Source: Bacteriovoracales bacterium (GTDB lineage Bacteria; Bdellovibrionota; Bacteriovoracia; Bacteriovoracales; Bacteriovoracaceae). From it: 64,000 nucleotides of DNA. Below, piece after piece: positions 1-7,981 of the stretch. Position 1 is the first letter of the stretch. Every line of letters starts with the position of its first letter. The position numbers and the translations under genes are program-made. The stretch lies in the NCBI GenBank assembly GCA_028346125.1, contig JAOMEV010000010.1, positions 1 through 64,000 on the forward strand. Direction: 5' to 3'. A model generated the notes under the pieces. The model was not told the origin of the DNA, made no database searches, and saw only the letters and a program-made list of their open reading frames with translations.

Positions 1-1035
1 GATGAAAATAATATTTTGATTGAAGGCAAAAGTTTTGAAAAAGATGAACTTAAGTTTGAATTGGCCGACCGAAATACATCTGCTCTCTCTAAAGAGTCCT
101 CTTTTATACAAACTGTTAACACATGGGAGTCTTTCTTTGATCCAAAATTGGATCTTAATTCATCTCCACCAACCCTTACTGGGTTGAGTGATGACCAATG
201 CAAAACAATTTTAGAGGCACTGGGCTTTGGGATTCAGGAATATGCTCAAAAATGTGGCCTTAAAAATTTTATTGTTGCTCTGTCTGGCGGTATGGACTCA
301 GCACTTGTCCTCACTCTCATGAAACTTTTTTTAAAAAAAGGGCAAAAGTTAGAGGCCCTCTATATGCCTGGGTTTTATTCTGCGCATTTGAGTTATGAAC
401 TTTCCTACAAATTATGCAAAAATCTAAATATTCCTATGTTTCAGTTTCCTATAAAATTTATCCATAGTACGATCAGAAACTCTTTTCGAGAGTCTTTTCA
501 AGAAGAACTTGGAGGATTGGCCGATGAAAATATTCAAAGTCGTTTAAGAGGAAGCTTTCTTTACACAAGATCTAACCAAAAAAATGCCATGGTCCTCAAT
601 ACTTCTAACAAATCAGAACTGGCCGTCGGCTATTCAACCCTCTATGGTGACAGCGTTGGTGCTATTAGCCCTCTTGGTGATCTCTATAAAAGTGAAGTCT
701 TTGCTTTGGCCAATTATATAAATAGAACATACAACAACATTATTCCAGAGCAAATAATTACAAGACCTCCTTCAGCTGAACTAAGGGAGGAACAAGAAGA
801 CTCGCAAAGTCTTCCACCCTATGAAAGGCTTGACGCTATTTTAGAAGGTTTTCTTAGTTATAGAATGTCTCAAAAGGATCTCATTAAATGCGGACATGAT
901 AGTAAAGAAGTCAGCAAAGTTTTTAACCTTTACCAAAAATCGGAGTTCAAAAGGTTTCAATTTTGTCCTATAATCAAACTCAAGGCCAAAAGTTTTGGAT
1001 TTGGATATAGAATTCCACTATCCAGCAAAAAATAA
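1..1035 (+). CDS. nadE: NAD+ synthetase (glutamine-dependent type), 3' part
   Basis: Last step of NAD biosynthesis: ATP-dependent amidation of deamido-NAD+. The frame is open to the first base of the window, so the gene starts upstream; a TTG at 16 is only an internal codon. The visible ~344 residues hold the ATP pyrophosphatase domain, with the P-loop SGGMDS and the later segment NTSNKSELAVGYSTLYGD, followed by the SPLGDLYKSEV stretch typical of the family. Residues before the synthetase domain look like the end of a nitrilase-type glutaminase domain, so a full enzyme of roughly 540-600 residues using glutamine is likely. The N-terminal catalytic triad cannot be seen here. The family assignment is secure; the glutamine dependence is inferred from the in-frame upstream extension. 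Confidence 0.92.
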   Translation, partial: DENNILIEGKSFEKDELKFELADRNTSALSKESSFIQTVNTWESFFDPKLDLNSSPPTLTGLSDDQCKTILEALGFGIQEYAQKCGLKNFIVALSGGMDSALVLTLMKLFLKKGQKLEALYMPGFYSAHLSYELSYKLCKNLNIPMFQFPIKFIHSTIRNSFRESFQEELGGLADENIQSRLRGSFLYTRSNQKNAMVLNTSNKSELAVGYSTLYGDSVGAISPLGDLYKSEVFALANYINRTYNNIIPEQIITRPPSAELREEQEDSQSLPPYERLDAILEGFLSYRMSQKDLIKCGHDSKEVSKVFNLYQKSEFKRFQFCPIIKLKAKSFGFGYRIPLSSKK

Positions 1036-1084
1036 ATTAACCTTTGACTTCCCAAAAAGCTTCCGCATTCGAAAGGAGAGAATC

Positions 1085-1534
1085 ATGCCCCAGTCAAAAG
1101 AGATGAAAAATATTCTGGACTCTTGGAAAAAGTTAAAAAAAAACCTTTATAAATCCGTCAGAGAAAACAAGCTCCAAGAGGCCCAAAAACAAGTCAGCAG
1201 ATTTATCACAGACTCCCAAACAAATATCAATAAAAAAGTTGATAAGGACGTTGACTCCATAAAAAAGAAATTTGTGAAAGAAAAAAACCACATTGAAAAG
1301 ATCCTTGACACGGCACTAAAAAAAGAAGTTAAAAAAGTTACTGATTTTATAAATGAGCAGAAAAAAGAACTCGATAACCTTCAAAAATCAATTCAAAAGT
1401 TTGCGAAAAAAACTAAAAAGAAGAAAAAGAAAGTTACCAAGAAAAAAGTAGCAAAGAAAAAAACAACAAAGAAAAAAGTAACAAAAAAAAAGGTTTCCAA
1501 AAAAAGTACAGCTAAGAAAGCAACCAAAAAATAA
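1085..1534 (+). CDS. Lysine-rich histone H1-like protein
   Basis: A 149-residue, very basic protein. The N-terminal ~110 residues are predicted helical with alternating Lys/Glu (coiled-coil-like). The last ~45 residues are almost only Lys, Thr, Val, Ala and Ser in KKVTKKK/KKKTTKK units, the composition of eukaryotic H1 tails and of bacterial H1-like proteins such as chlamydial HctB or AlgP. The inferred role is non-specific DNA binding and nucleoid compaction. The start is ATG 1085, preceded by GAAAGGAGAG; the frame continues upstream to 995 but those codons overlap nadE and lack a ribosome site. It lies 49 bases after nadE on the same strand and converges on the next gene. Low-complexity tails make homology uncertain. 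Confidence 0.6.
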   Translation: MPQSKEMKNILDSWKKLKKNLYKSVRENKLQEAQKQVSRFITDSQTNINKKVDKDVDSIKKKFVKEKNHIEKILDTALKKEVKKVTDFINEQKKELDNLQKSIQKFAKKTKKKKKKVTKKKVAKKKTTKKKVTKKKVSKKSTAKKATKK

Positions 1535-1535
1535 G

Positions 1536-2621
1536 TTAACCGCTTAATTTAATCTCTTCAATAAATGGTCTCCAATTCCCCTGCCAAACGTTCAAGGACG
1601 CTTCACGGGGGGTATTGGTTTTCGTCTGCACGTCGATAAGAACATAGGTTAAATTTGCCGTACTAGTGTGAAGGGCCGCATCGATAGAAGGAATCATATT
1701 CCAAGTTCCCGTATTGAAATAATACTTTCCTTCTGGAAACCTCCGCCATTCTGCCAAATGAGTATGCCCCATAACTACTGTGTGCACCTCTTTATTTTTT
1801 CTTAGGATTGCCTTGGCCTTTGATTCATAGCGGGGATAAATGGTGACTTGCTGTAAAATAGTAAGACTCGTTTTAAAATTTCTTAGATGTTTAGTATAAG
1901 TATCAAAATTTGTCCTTATGAAATATTTCATTACGATAAGGAGCATCTTCAGAAAAAAAGCAAAATCATGAATTAAGGTCCACTTTATATAAGAGGACAT
2001 AGGTCTAACTTTATCTATAAAAGGTCTTTCTTTTTTCAATTGAGGGAGAACGGAAATACAAAAAAGACTTCCCCAAGGAAGATTCAAAATTTTTCTTCCA
2101 TTGGGACCTTCCATAAAAGTTTTATCAGGTGCAACAGTATTTATCACCTCAAAACGGTGACCATGCTCAATATGGACCCCATGAATATTGATATCATAAC
2201 AAAAGTCAATATTTTCATTCCCAACTAATTCTTTAAATCTTTTCTGGGCCTTTGAAAACCCCATTCCAATATCATGATTTCCCACGACATAAGTTAACTT
2301 TTTGTTAGGAGATGAGAGAAAGGCCTTAAGAGAGTCAAAAAACCCTTTATGACCTCGCCAAATTGATTCCAAGGCAGTTATAGTCGATTCTGCATCAACG
2401 ATATGACTAAAAGTTCCTTCAATATCAATTTGGATGAGATTTAAAATATCTCCATTAAGAACAAGATGAATATTATTCCAATAGTTTTTTCCAGAGCTGT
2501 AATATTGGGTGAACTCCATAAAGCGATCGTCTTCGAAGAAGTCTTCGAGAATATTGACTTGACCATTTTTAAGAAACTTCCCCTTTCCCAAGTGAAAGTC
2601 ACTAACAACCAAAATAATCAT
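1536..2621 (-). CDS. Calcineurin-like metallophosphoesterase
   Basis: A 361-residue cytoplasmic metallophosphoesterase. The metal-binding motifs are in order: SDFH (D8, H10), NGD (D58), VVGNHD (near 115) and a C-terminal MGHTH followed by the FNTGTWN segment. This order and the late GHTH are like the UDP-2,3-diacylglucosamine pyrophosphatase (LpxH-like) branch, but the protein is longer than LpxH (~240) and carries a basic/aromatic insert around 180-260 that may contact the membrane. The substrate is therefore unassigned. Its ATG lies three bases after the stop of the diguanylate cyclase gene upstream, so the two are probably co-transcribed and translationally coupled. It converges with the H1-like gene. 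Confidence 0.8.
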   Translation of the reverse strand: MIILVVSDFHLGKGKFLKNGQVNILEDFFEDDRFMEFTQYYSSGKNYWNNIHLVLNGDILNLIQIDIEGTFSHIVDAESTITALESIWRGHKGFFDSLKAFLSSPNKKLTYVVGNHDIGMGFSKAQKRFKELVGNENIDFCYDINIHGVHIEHGHRFEVINTVAPDKTFMEGPNGRKILNLPWGSLFCISVLPQLKKERPFIDKVRPMSSYIKWTLIHDFAFFLKMLLIVMKYFIRTNFDTYTKHLRNFKTSLTILQQVTIYPRYESKAKAILRKNKEVHTVVMGHTHLAEWRRFPEGKYYFNTGTWNMIPSIDAALHTSTANLTYVLIDVQTKTNTPREASLNVWQGNWRPFIEEIKLSG

Positions 2622-2624
2622 TTT

Positions 2625-3605
2625 TTAACGCCGTTCTAAAATTTCCAAGGCCATCTTCACCTGTCCTCTTCCAGAGGATTTTGCTAGGTACATCATCTGG
2701 TCAGCTAATGCCAAAATATCGTGCCTGCTCTTTCCATTATCGGGAAAAATCGCAATTCCTATAGAGACAGTAATCTTGAATAGCTCCCCCGTTTCATCTA
2801 TTTTAAATTCTCTATTCTTGACTGTTTTAAGTATCCTTTCTCCAATCACACAGGCCATTTTTTTATCAACACCTGGAATAATGAGAACAAATTCATCTCC
2901 CCCATAGCGGTACAAATGATCCTGTTTCCGCAAAACTCCCTTGAGAACGTTGCCTAGATCGGCCAATATCTGAGTCCCTACCAAATGCCCATGTCCATCG
3001 TTCACATTTTTGAAATGATCAATATCTATAAATAAAACCGCAAATTTATCCCCAAAAGAGTAATAGCGTTCAATCCATTTATCTAAATCGTTATTAAGCT
3101 TTCTTTGATTAAAAAGTCCCGTTACATCATCGACATTGATCAAAGTATTTTGCTCAACAATCTTTTCAATTTTTTGAACTTTTAAAAAAAACTTATTTAG
3201 AGATTGAGAAAATAGCTCTAGAAAAGACCAGGAAATATTATTTCCCTTCAAAAATTCCCCGAAGCCGAGATATATCTGATGATCATCTTCCGCTAGAAAA
3301 AAACAATAGAAATTTTTATCAATAATCCATTTGTTCTCATCAAAATCTTCGACCTCAACCATGCCCATGAAATCTGAAAGGTCTTTAGAGAAAACTAAAC
3401 TTTTATTATAAATTCTCCTCAAATAAAAGCTTCTATCATTGATAACCTTTCTTCTTTTAGAGAGAGAACAAACTGAAAGTGGGGAGGAGTTTAAATACTT
3501 CTGGAGAAAAACATCGGTTTTTTTATAAAGCTCTGTAATCCCTTTTTCCATTTGAAGACCTGAAAGAAGGTTTATAAAATTTTTATAAAAGTTCTCCTTT
3601 TCCAA
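2625..3605 (-). CDS. Diguanylate cyclase (GGDEF domain)
   Basis: Makes cyclic di-GMP from two GTP. The protein has 326 residues; the GGDEF domain occupies about 155-320 with an intact GGDEF signature at 235-239 (YRYGGDEFVLIIPG) and a canonical product-inhibition I-site RxxD (R226, D229) five residues before it, so it should be active and feedback-inhibited. The first ~150 residues are not a named domain I can identify with certainty; they have a mixed alpha/beta, GAF-like look and could sense a signal. There is no transmembrane segment. It sits between the metallophosphoesterase gene and the scaffold-like gene, all on the minus strand and tightly spaced, suggesting one operon. Confidence 0.93.
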   Translation of the reverse strand: MEKENFYKNFINLLSGLQMEKGITELYKKTDVFLQKYLNSSPLSVCSLSKRRKVINDRSFYLRRIYNKSLVFSKDLSDFMGMVEVEDFDENKWIIDKNFYCFFLAEDDHQIYLGFGEFLKGNNISWSFLELFSQSLNKFFLKVQKIEKIVEQNTLINVDDVTGLFNQRKLNNDLDKWIERYYSFGDKFAVLFIDIDHFKNVNDGHGHLVGTQILADLGNVLKGVLRKQDHLYRYGGDEFVLIIPGVDKKMACVIGERILKTVKNREFKIDETGELFKITVSIGIAIFPDNGKSRHDILALADQMMYLAKSSGRGQVKMALEILERR

Positions 3606-3629
3606 AACCTACAACCTTTTTGCTCAATA

Positions 3630-5606
3630 TCAAAAATCATCGCTCCCTATTTTTGACTTAGATAAAGAATCATCCTCGTCTTGAAATTTATCCAGGGAGT
3701 TTGCCAACGTGCTCATAATTTGGGCAAGTTTTTTCTCTAGCTTCTTTGTTTGCGTCTTTGATTTTTTTTCTGATGATTCCAAGCTTTCCATATTAAATTC
3801 TAAGGAATCAATTTTTCTTTTAAGGTCTAAAATCTTTTCATCTCTAGTCTTCAGCTGAGAAGCTGAATCCATCGAAATCAGCTCTAATTTGCTTTCTAAC
3901 TCTTGCTCTCTTCTTCTTACTTGAGAAAAGTTGACTCTAAACTTTTGATTTACTTCTTCAAGTTCCGCTTTATAGTGTTTGGCCTTTTCTTCTATTATAG
4001 ATTTTTGCCTATTTCCAAGAGATAAAGAAGTTTTTGTTTCTTCCAATTCCTTGTAATGTCTTTGTTTTAAGACTTCAAGCTCTATTTTTAACTCTTCTAT
4101 CTCTGCTTTCTGACTCAGATTTTTTTGTTGAAACACTGCTTTATCTACTTCCAACTTATCTATGCTCTCAAGAAGATCCTCCCTCTCAAGTCGCAACTCC
4201 CTCACAGTCGCTTTAAACCTTAAAAGCTCATCATCAGGAAAATCAGAGAAACTTTCCCCTTTTGGCAACGGAGTTATATCCTGAGTTGGTTCGGACTGAG
4301 GTAACTCCTCCAAATCATCTAACTCTTCAAGTTCTCCACTCAAGGTTTCCTCAAGCATAGGATCAGTCGTCTCTCCCAATTCATCATCTTCCTCAAGCTT
4401 ATCATCCTCCTGAACTAATCCTTGTTCGGCAGGAAACTCGGAATCATCACCCTCTGGGAAGGCCATATCCTCTTCATCTGGGTATTTCTCGCTTTCTTCC
4501 ATCCCACCAAACTCTAAAACTCCGTCCTCATCTGGTTCCTCTAAATTTTGAGAATCCTCAGAAAGATCCACTTCATCGTTACTTTCAACATGGAGCGCCT
4601 CAATTTCTTCATCATCGTGAGCTTCAAGTGCAATTTCACTATTACCCTCGGAAAGCTCTTCCTCATGATCTTTTTCATCTTCCAAGGTCCCCTCCTGCTC
4701 ATCTGAGTCTAAGCTTAATTCATCAGGCCCATCTTCAACTATAGTTGAAAACTTTAACCCTTCTTCAGGCGTAGTTTCCGTATTTTCATCTTCAACCAAT
4801 GCTAATTTTGGGCCAGTTTCTTCAATTTCCTCTTCTATTTCTGGCGGTAATTCATCGTCCTCGGGTTCCTCATCTATTTCTGGAGGTAATTCATCTTCTA
4901 TTTCTGGCGGTAGTTCATCTTCCTGAGGTTCCTCATCTACTTCTAGCGGTAGTTCGTCGTTTGGAGATTCCTCTTCTATTTCTGGCGGTAATTCATCTTC
5001 CTGAGCTTCCTCATCTACTTCTAGCGGTAGTTCGTCCTTAAGAGGTTCATCTTCCTCAATAGGAGGAATTGAAATTTCTTCTTCAACCTTTTCCTCTTGG
5101 GCCTTTTCTTTAAAAACATAATCGAACTTCTCTTGGATTTGATCATTTAATTTAGATTCAAAGGGCTGCTTTTCCTCCTCCACTTCTTCTTGGTCAGCAG
5201 TGCCTTCTTTTCGGCTAGGGGCACTCAAAGGCGCAGATGTCTGATGAATCTCTTCATAATAATGAGAAAAGTCCTCTATAAGATCCAGTATATCCTGAGC
5301 CCCAAGGGGTTTTTTTAAATAACCATCTGCCGCTTCCTCGGAGATCTGGTGTTTTTTAAAATCTATTGCAGAGAAATGTCCCGAACAAACAATTCTTTTA
5401 ACAGAAGAGGATGATAGATAATCAGAGTTCAATTGAACTCCCAGCCCCTCCACATCATCAATATCGATAATTAAGAAGGTTAACTCATCACCCAAAATGA
5501 AGCTTTTAATCTCTTCAATAGAAGCAGACATCAAAAGCTTTCCCTGGGGAACTTGGTCTTCCAAATCCTCCAGATGGGCCTCATTACCAAAGATTACTAT
5601 CCTCAT
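3630..5606 (-). CDS. Pseudo-receiver / acidic repeat / coiled-coil scaffold, FrzS/AglZ-like
   Basis: A 658-residue protein in three parts. Residues 1-120 have the length and pattern of a response-regulator receiver (hydrophobic strand FLIIDID, late Lys in GYLKKPLG) but the acidic pocket at the start is replaced (IFGNEAH) and the D-to-G spacing after strand 3 is wrong, so it is probably a non-phosphorylated pseudo-receiver. Residues ~140-460 are extremely acidic (Glu/Asp/Pro), including 13-residue repeats at 191-263. Residues ~475-640 form a long predicted coiled coil (heptads rich in Leu, Glu, Lys). Pseudo-receiver plus coiled coil is the layout of Myxococcus FrzS and AglZ, polar scaffold proteins of gliding motility; function here is inferred from layout only. 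It probably starts an operon with the downstream diguanylate cyclase. Confidence 0.6.
   Translation of the reverse strand: MRIVIFGNEAHLEDLEDQVPQGKLLMSASIEEIKSFILGDELTFLIIDIDDVEGLGVQLNSDYLSSSSVKRIVCSGHFSAIDFKKHQISEEAADGYLKKPLGAQDILDLIEDFSHYYEEIHQTSAPLSAPSRKEGTADQEEVEEEKQPFESKLNDQIQEKFDYVFKEKAQEEKVEEEISIPPIEEDEPLKDELPLEVDEEAQEDELPPEIEEESPNDELPLEVDEEPQEDELPPEIEDELPPEIDEEPEDDELPPEIEEEIEETGPKLALVEDENTETTPEEGLKFSTIVEDGPDELSLDSDEQEGTLEDEKDHEEELSEGNSEIALEAHDDEEIEALHVESNDEVDLSEDSQNLEEPDEDGVLEFGGMEESEKYPDEEDMAFPEGDDSEFPAEQGLVQEDDKLEEDDELGETTDPMLEETLSGELEELDDLEELPQSEPTQDITPLPKGESFSDFPDDELLRFKATVRELRLEREDLLESIDKLEVDKAVFQQKNLSQKAEIEELKIELEVLKQRHYKELEETKTSLSLGNRQKSIIEEKAKHYKAELEEVNQKFRVNFSQVRRREQELESKLELISMDSASQLKTRDEKILDLKRKIDSLEFNMESLESSEKKSKTQTKKLEKKLAQIMSTLANSLDKFQDEDDSLSKSKIGSDDF
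4818..5036. repeat. Degenerate 39-bp tandem repeats coding a DELPPEI-type motif
   Basis: Five full copies and one shortened copy of a 13-codon unit (consensus DELP[PL]E[IV][DE]EE followed by three variable residues) lie head to tail inside the scaffold gene, at residues 191-263. One unit is shortened to eight codons. Copies alternate between DELPLEV and DELPPEI types, suggesting duplication of a two-unit block. Such an array is prone to copy-number change between strains. Confidence 0.8.
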
Positions 5607-5799
5607 GATAAAAGCCTTTATTTTTTTATCATAACAAATGACTAAAAAAGTTCAATCTTAAGGAAAAACATCCGTGTCAAATTAAACCAATCTGTTGATA
5701 AATAGATTTAAATTATACTAGAATGGACGGTAAAAGGCTCAGCTTTTTTGCTGTCTCATATCAATTGCTGCGAACGCTACGCATAGGGTTACTACTTTT

Positions 5800-6858
5800 A
5801 TGAAACTTATCAAAAATTTAAAATATCTTTTCTTTTGCCTTATTCTTGTTAGCACTGCAGGTAAAGCTTTTGGATCGCTCACCCCTAACCGAAAGGACTC
5901 CGGACAACCAAAAATATTTCCTTCGGCCCTCATGTATTTAGATGACTATTTTTCTCACCACATCCTTGTAGCAGAGAAATCGACTCATCAACTACACCTC
6001 TTTAAAAATAAAGGAACTTACCCACAACATGTAAAAACATTTCAAATGGCCACAGGAAAAAGTGCAGGCGATAAGTTGCTGCAGGGTGATCATAAAACTC
6101 CTGAGGGAATTTATCGTTTCACAAGCTTCCTCACCCATGAAGATCTCATTAAGAGACATGGCAAAGCTGGAGAAATCTACGGGGTCGGTGCCTTTGTAAT
6201 GAATTACCCAAATCCCATTGACAGCCGTCTTTCAAAAACAGGGGGTGGAATCTGGCTCCACTCCACAAATGACGAGACAAGAATCGAGAAAGGGCTTGAT
6301 TCAAGAGGTTGTGTCGTTGCTGCCAATAATGACCTTAAAGAGATTTCCACCTTTATAGAGCTTGAAAAAACTCCTATTATCATAGTGCAAGATATGCACC
6401 TTCTTAAAGAAAGAACTTGGATGACAAGTAGAAACTCAATTAAGGCCACAATCCAAAATTGGCTAAGCTCATGGAAGGCAGAGGATTATAAAAATTATAT
6501 CTCTCACTACCACCCGAATAAATACTTCGATCGTTACAGAGGCGGCTTCAAAAGTTTCAAAAATTATAAAAGGTCTGTTTTTGCAAACGCAGGGAAGCCC
6601 CAAATAGAAATATCAAACCTTTCTATCCTTCGCTCAAAAGGCTACGCTGTAGTCACTTTCAAACAATCCTATCTCTCAAAAAAAATTAAGGATATTGGAA
6701 AAAAGATACTTTATCTCGAACAAGACGATCAATATAGATGGAAGATTGTTAATGAACAGTGGGGGAAATTGCTTCCAGAAAATTCCTCAGAGACATCATT
6801 TAAACCTTCTATGAGATTTTTTGCTCGTCACAAAACAGAAAAAAAGAATAAACTATGA
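5800..6858 (+). CDS. Secreted L,D-transpeptidase (YkuD domain)
   Basis: A 352-residue exported enzyme with a signal peptide (hydrophobic core about 8-21, ending near AGKAFG). The YkuD catalytic domain spans about 52-200: GDHKTPEGIY at 96-105, H154 and the nucleophile C171 in the motif SRGC, where most family members have SHGC. These enzymes form 3-3 peptidoglycan cross-links, attach lipoproteins or trim peptides. A C-terminal domain (about 215-335) looks NTF2/SnoaL-like, as often fused to this family. It is the first gene of an operon: its stop overlaps the next ATG by four bases, and a bactofilin follows. This context suggests a role in cell shape or wall remodelling; in predatory bacteria, L,D-transpeptidases also modify prey wall. 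Confidence 0.88.
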   Translation: MKLIKNLKYLFFCLILVSTAGKAFGSLTPNRKDSGQPKIFPSALMYLDDYFSHHILVAEKSTHQLHLFKNKGTYPQHVKTFQMATGKSAGDKLLQGDHKTPEGIYRFTSFLTHEDLIKRHGKAGEIYGVGAFVMNYPNPIDSRLSKTGGGIWLHSTNDETRIEKGLDSRGCVVAANNDLKEISTFIELEKTPIIIVQDMHLLKERTWMTSRNSIKATIQNWLSSWKAEDYKNYISHYHPNKYFDRYRGGFKSFKNYKRSVFANAGKPQIEISNLSILRSKGYAVVTFKQSYLSKKIKDIGKKILYLEQDDQYRWKIVNEQWGKLLPENSSETSFKPSMRFFARHKTEKKNKL

Positions 6859-7589
6859 GTAAAAACAAGGCTCAAACGCCCACTAAGCTTTCCTTTATTC
6901 TCTATGAAAACGAGACCGCGCCCAAATATTTTGAGATTTCAAAGCGCTATCTTCAAGCGCTAATATTTGGCCTTCCTCTTGTCTCCCTTATAAGCATTGC
7001 CGTTGTTATTTCAGTACTGCTTTACTTTAAAAACCTTAAAACCAACGCACAAAATAGAGAACCTAAAATTATAGAAAGCCTTAGAAAGGAAAATCAAAAG
7101 TTAAAAAAGCAAAAAGAAAAATACATAAGCCAAAATAAAAACCTTCAAACAAAACTTTTAACAAACGATACCTTTTCACTTAATAGTTTGGCCCTTTTCA
7201 AGCAAATATCTGGTCAAATGGACCAAACTGATCAAACTGATCTTGTTGTGGAAAGCCCTACTCTTGTAAAAAAAGGGGAGCAAAAAGTTGCTCTTAATTT
7301 CAATCTTGCAAACCTTACAAAGAATAAAGAAAAAATTTCTGGATACATTTTTGTTCTTTTAAAAGAACAAGGCACCTTACGATATTATCCCTCAAATAGT
7401 ATTCCTGAAGATAAGATGCAAATTCATTTCAATAAGGGGGAATATTTTGCAACATCTCGATTTAGACCTGTAGAAGCTTCTTTTTTCCATGGAAAAGCCA
7501 CTGAAAAACTGACCTTTAAAATTATTGTCTTTTCTAATACGGGTGATCTTATTCTTAAAAAGACAATTTCCAAAAAGTTGCAAAATTAG
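6855..7589 (+). CDS. Membrane-anchored coiled-coil protein of the bactofilin operon
   Basis: A 244-residue protein of unknown function. There is one transmembrane helix at about 33-55 (LIFGLPLVSLISIAVVISVL), preceded by a short basic N-terminus inside, then a Lys/Glu/Asn/Gln-rich coiled coil (about 65-100) and a periplasmic globular part (about 120-244) predicted mostly beta strand. The layout resembles the N-terminal half of the M23 peptidases that bactofilins commonly accompany, but no M23 metal motif (HxxxD, HxH) is present. ATG 6855 overlaps the TGA of the L,D-transpeptidase gene, so translation is coupled. It could link the cytoplasmic bactofilin filament to the periplasmic transpeptidase; this is inference from gene order. 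Confidence 0.6.
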   Translation: MSKNKAQTPTKLSFILYENETAPKYFEISKRYLQALIFGLPLVSLISIAVVISVLLYFKNLKTNAQNREPKIIESLRKENQKLKKQKEKYISQNKNLQTKLLTNDTFSLNSLALFKQISGQMDQTDQTDLVVESPTLVKKGEQKVALNFNLANLTKNKEKISGYIFVLLKEQGTLRYYPSNSIPEDKMQIHFNKGEYFATSRFRPVEASFFHGKATEKLTFKIIVFSNTGDLILKKTISKKLQN

Positions 7590-7609
7590 CTCGAAAAAAG
7601 GAACTAAGT

Positions 7610-7981
7610 ATGGCCGATTATATTAACCTTCAAGAGCAAGATTTTTCTTTCTTTGGTAAAGGATCACGCCTCAAAGGAAGCTTTAACCTGAGTGGATCGA
7701 CTCACATTTCATCTTTTATTGAAGGTGAGATTGTTATGGAGAATGAAGCAGATCTCCTCATAGAAAAGAATGGCACGATTAAGGGCAAAGTCTGGTGTCA
7801 TAATATAGAAATTTATGGAGCTTATGAAGGTGTTGTGAAGGCCTCTGGAAAAGTAACACTATTCCCTTCGGCCCACGTAAAAGGTAGAGTTGAAGCAAAA
7901 GAGCTCAGGATTTATCCCGGCGCAATCCTTAATATCGATGGACACACGGATACTCACGAAGAAGCCGCCTCGTCTTTATAA
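7610..7981 (+). CDS. Bactofilin
   Basis: A 123-residue cytoskeletal protein of the bactofilin family (DUF583). A short N-terminal tail is followed by the beta-helix core at about 15-110, with the spaced hydrophobic/glycine pattern GSFNLSGSTHISSFIEGEI, IKGKVWCHNIEIYGAYEG and HVKGRVEAKELRIYPGA. Bactofilins polymerise without nucleotide and recruit cell-wall enzymes to local sites. It is the third gene of the operon with L,D-transpeptidase and the membrane coiled-coil protein, 20 bases after the latter. Its stop overlaps the stop of the convergent M16 gene by six bases. Confidence 0.93.
   Translation: MADYINLQEQDFSFFGKGSRLKGSFNLSGSTHISSFIEGEIVMENEADLLIEKNGTIKGKVWCHNIEIYGAYEGVVKASGKVTLFPSAHVKGRVEAKELRIYPGAILNIDGHTDTHEEAASSL

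Noticed and set aside
16-18. TTG as the start of the NAD synthetase gene
   Set aside because: The frame stays open to base 1 and the preceding residues continue the family's linker, so the gene begins outside the window.
1410-1534. Tandem DNA repeat in the lysine-rich tail
   Set aside because: The AAG/AAA richness comes from the amino-acid composition; units are not regular enough to call a DNA repeat.
4799-5041. 80-codon open frame on the plus strand, hydrophobic (Leu/Val/His-rich)
   Set aside because: It is the reverse reading of the acidic 13-residue repeats of the scaffold gene and has no ribosome site.
5695-5719. TTGATA / TATACT as a promoter for the L,D-transpeptidase operon
   Set aside because: The spacing is about 13 bases, too short for a normal promoter; not reported as a feature.
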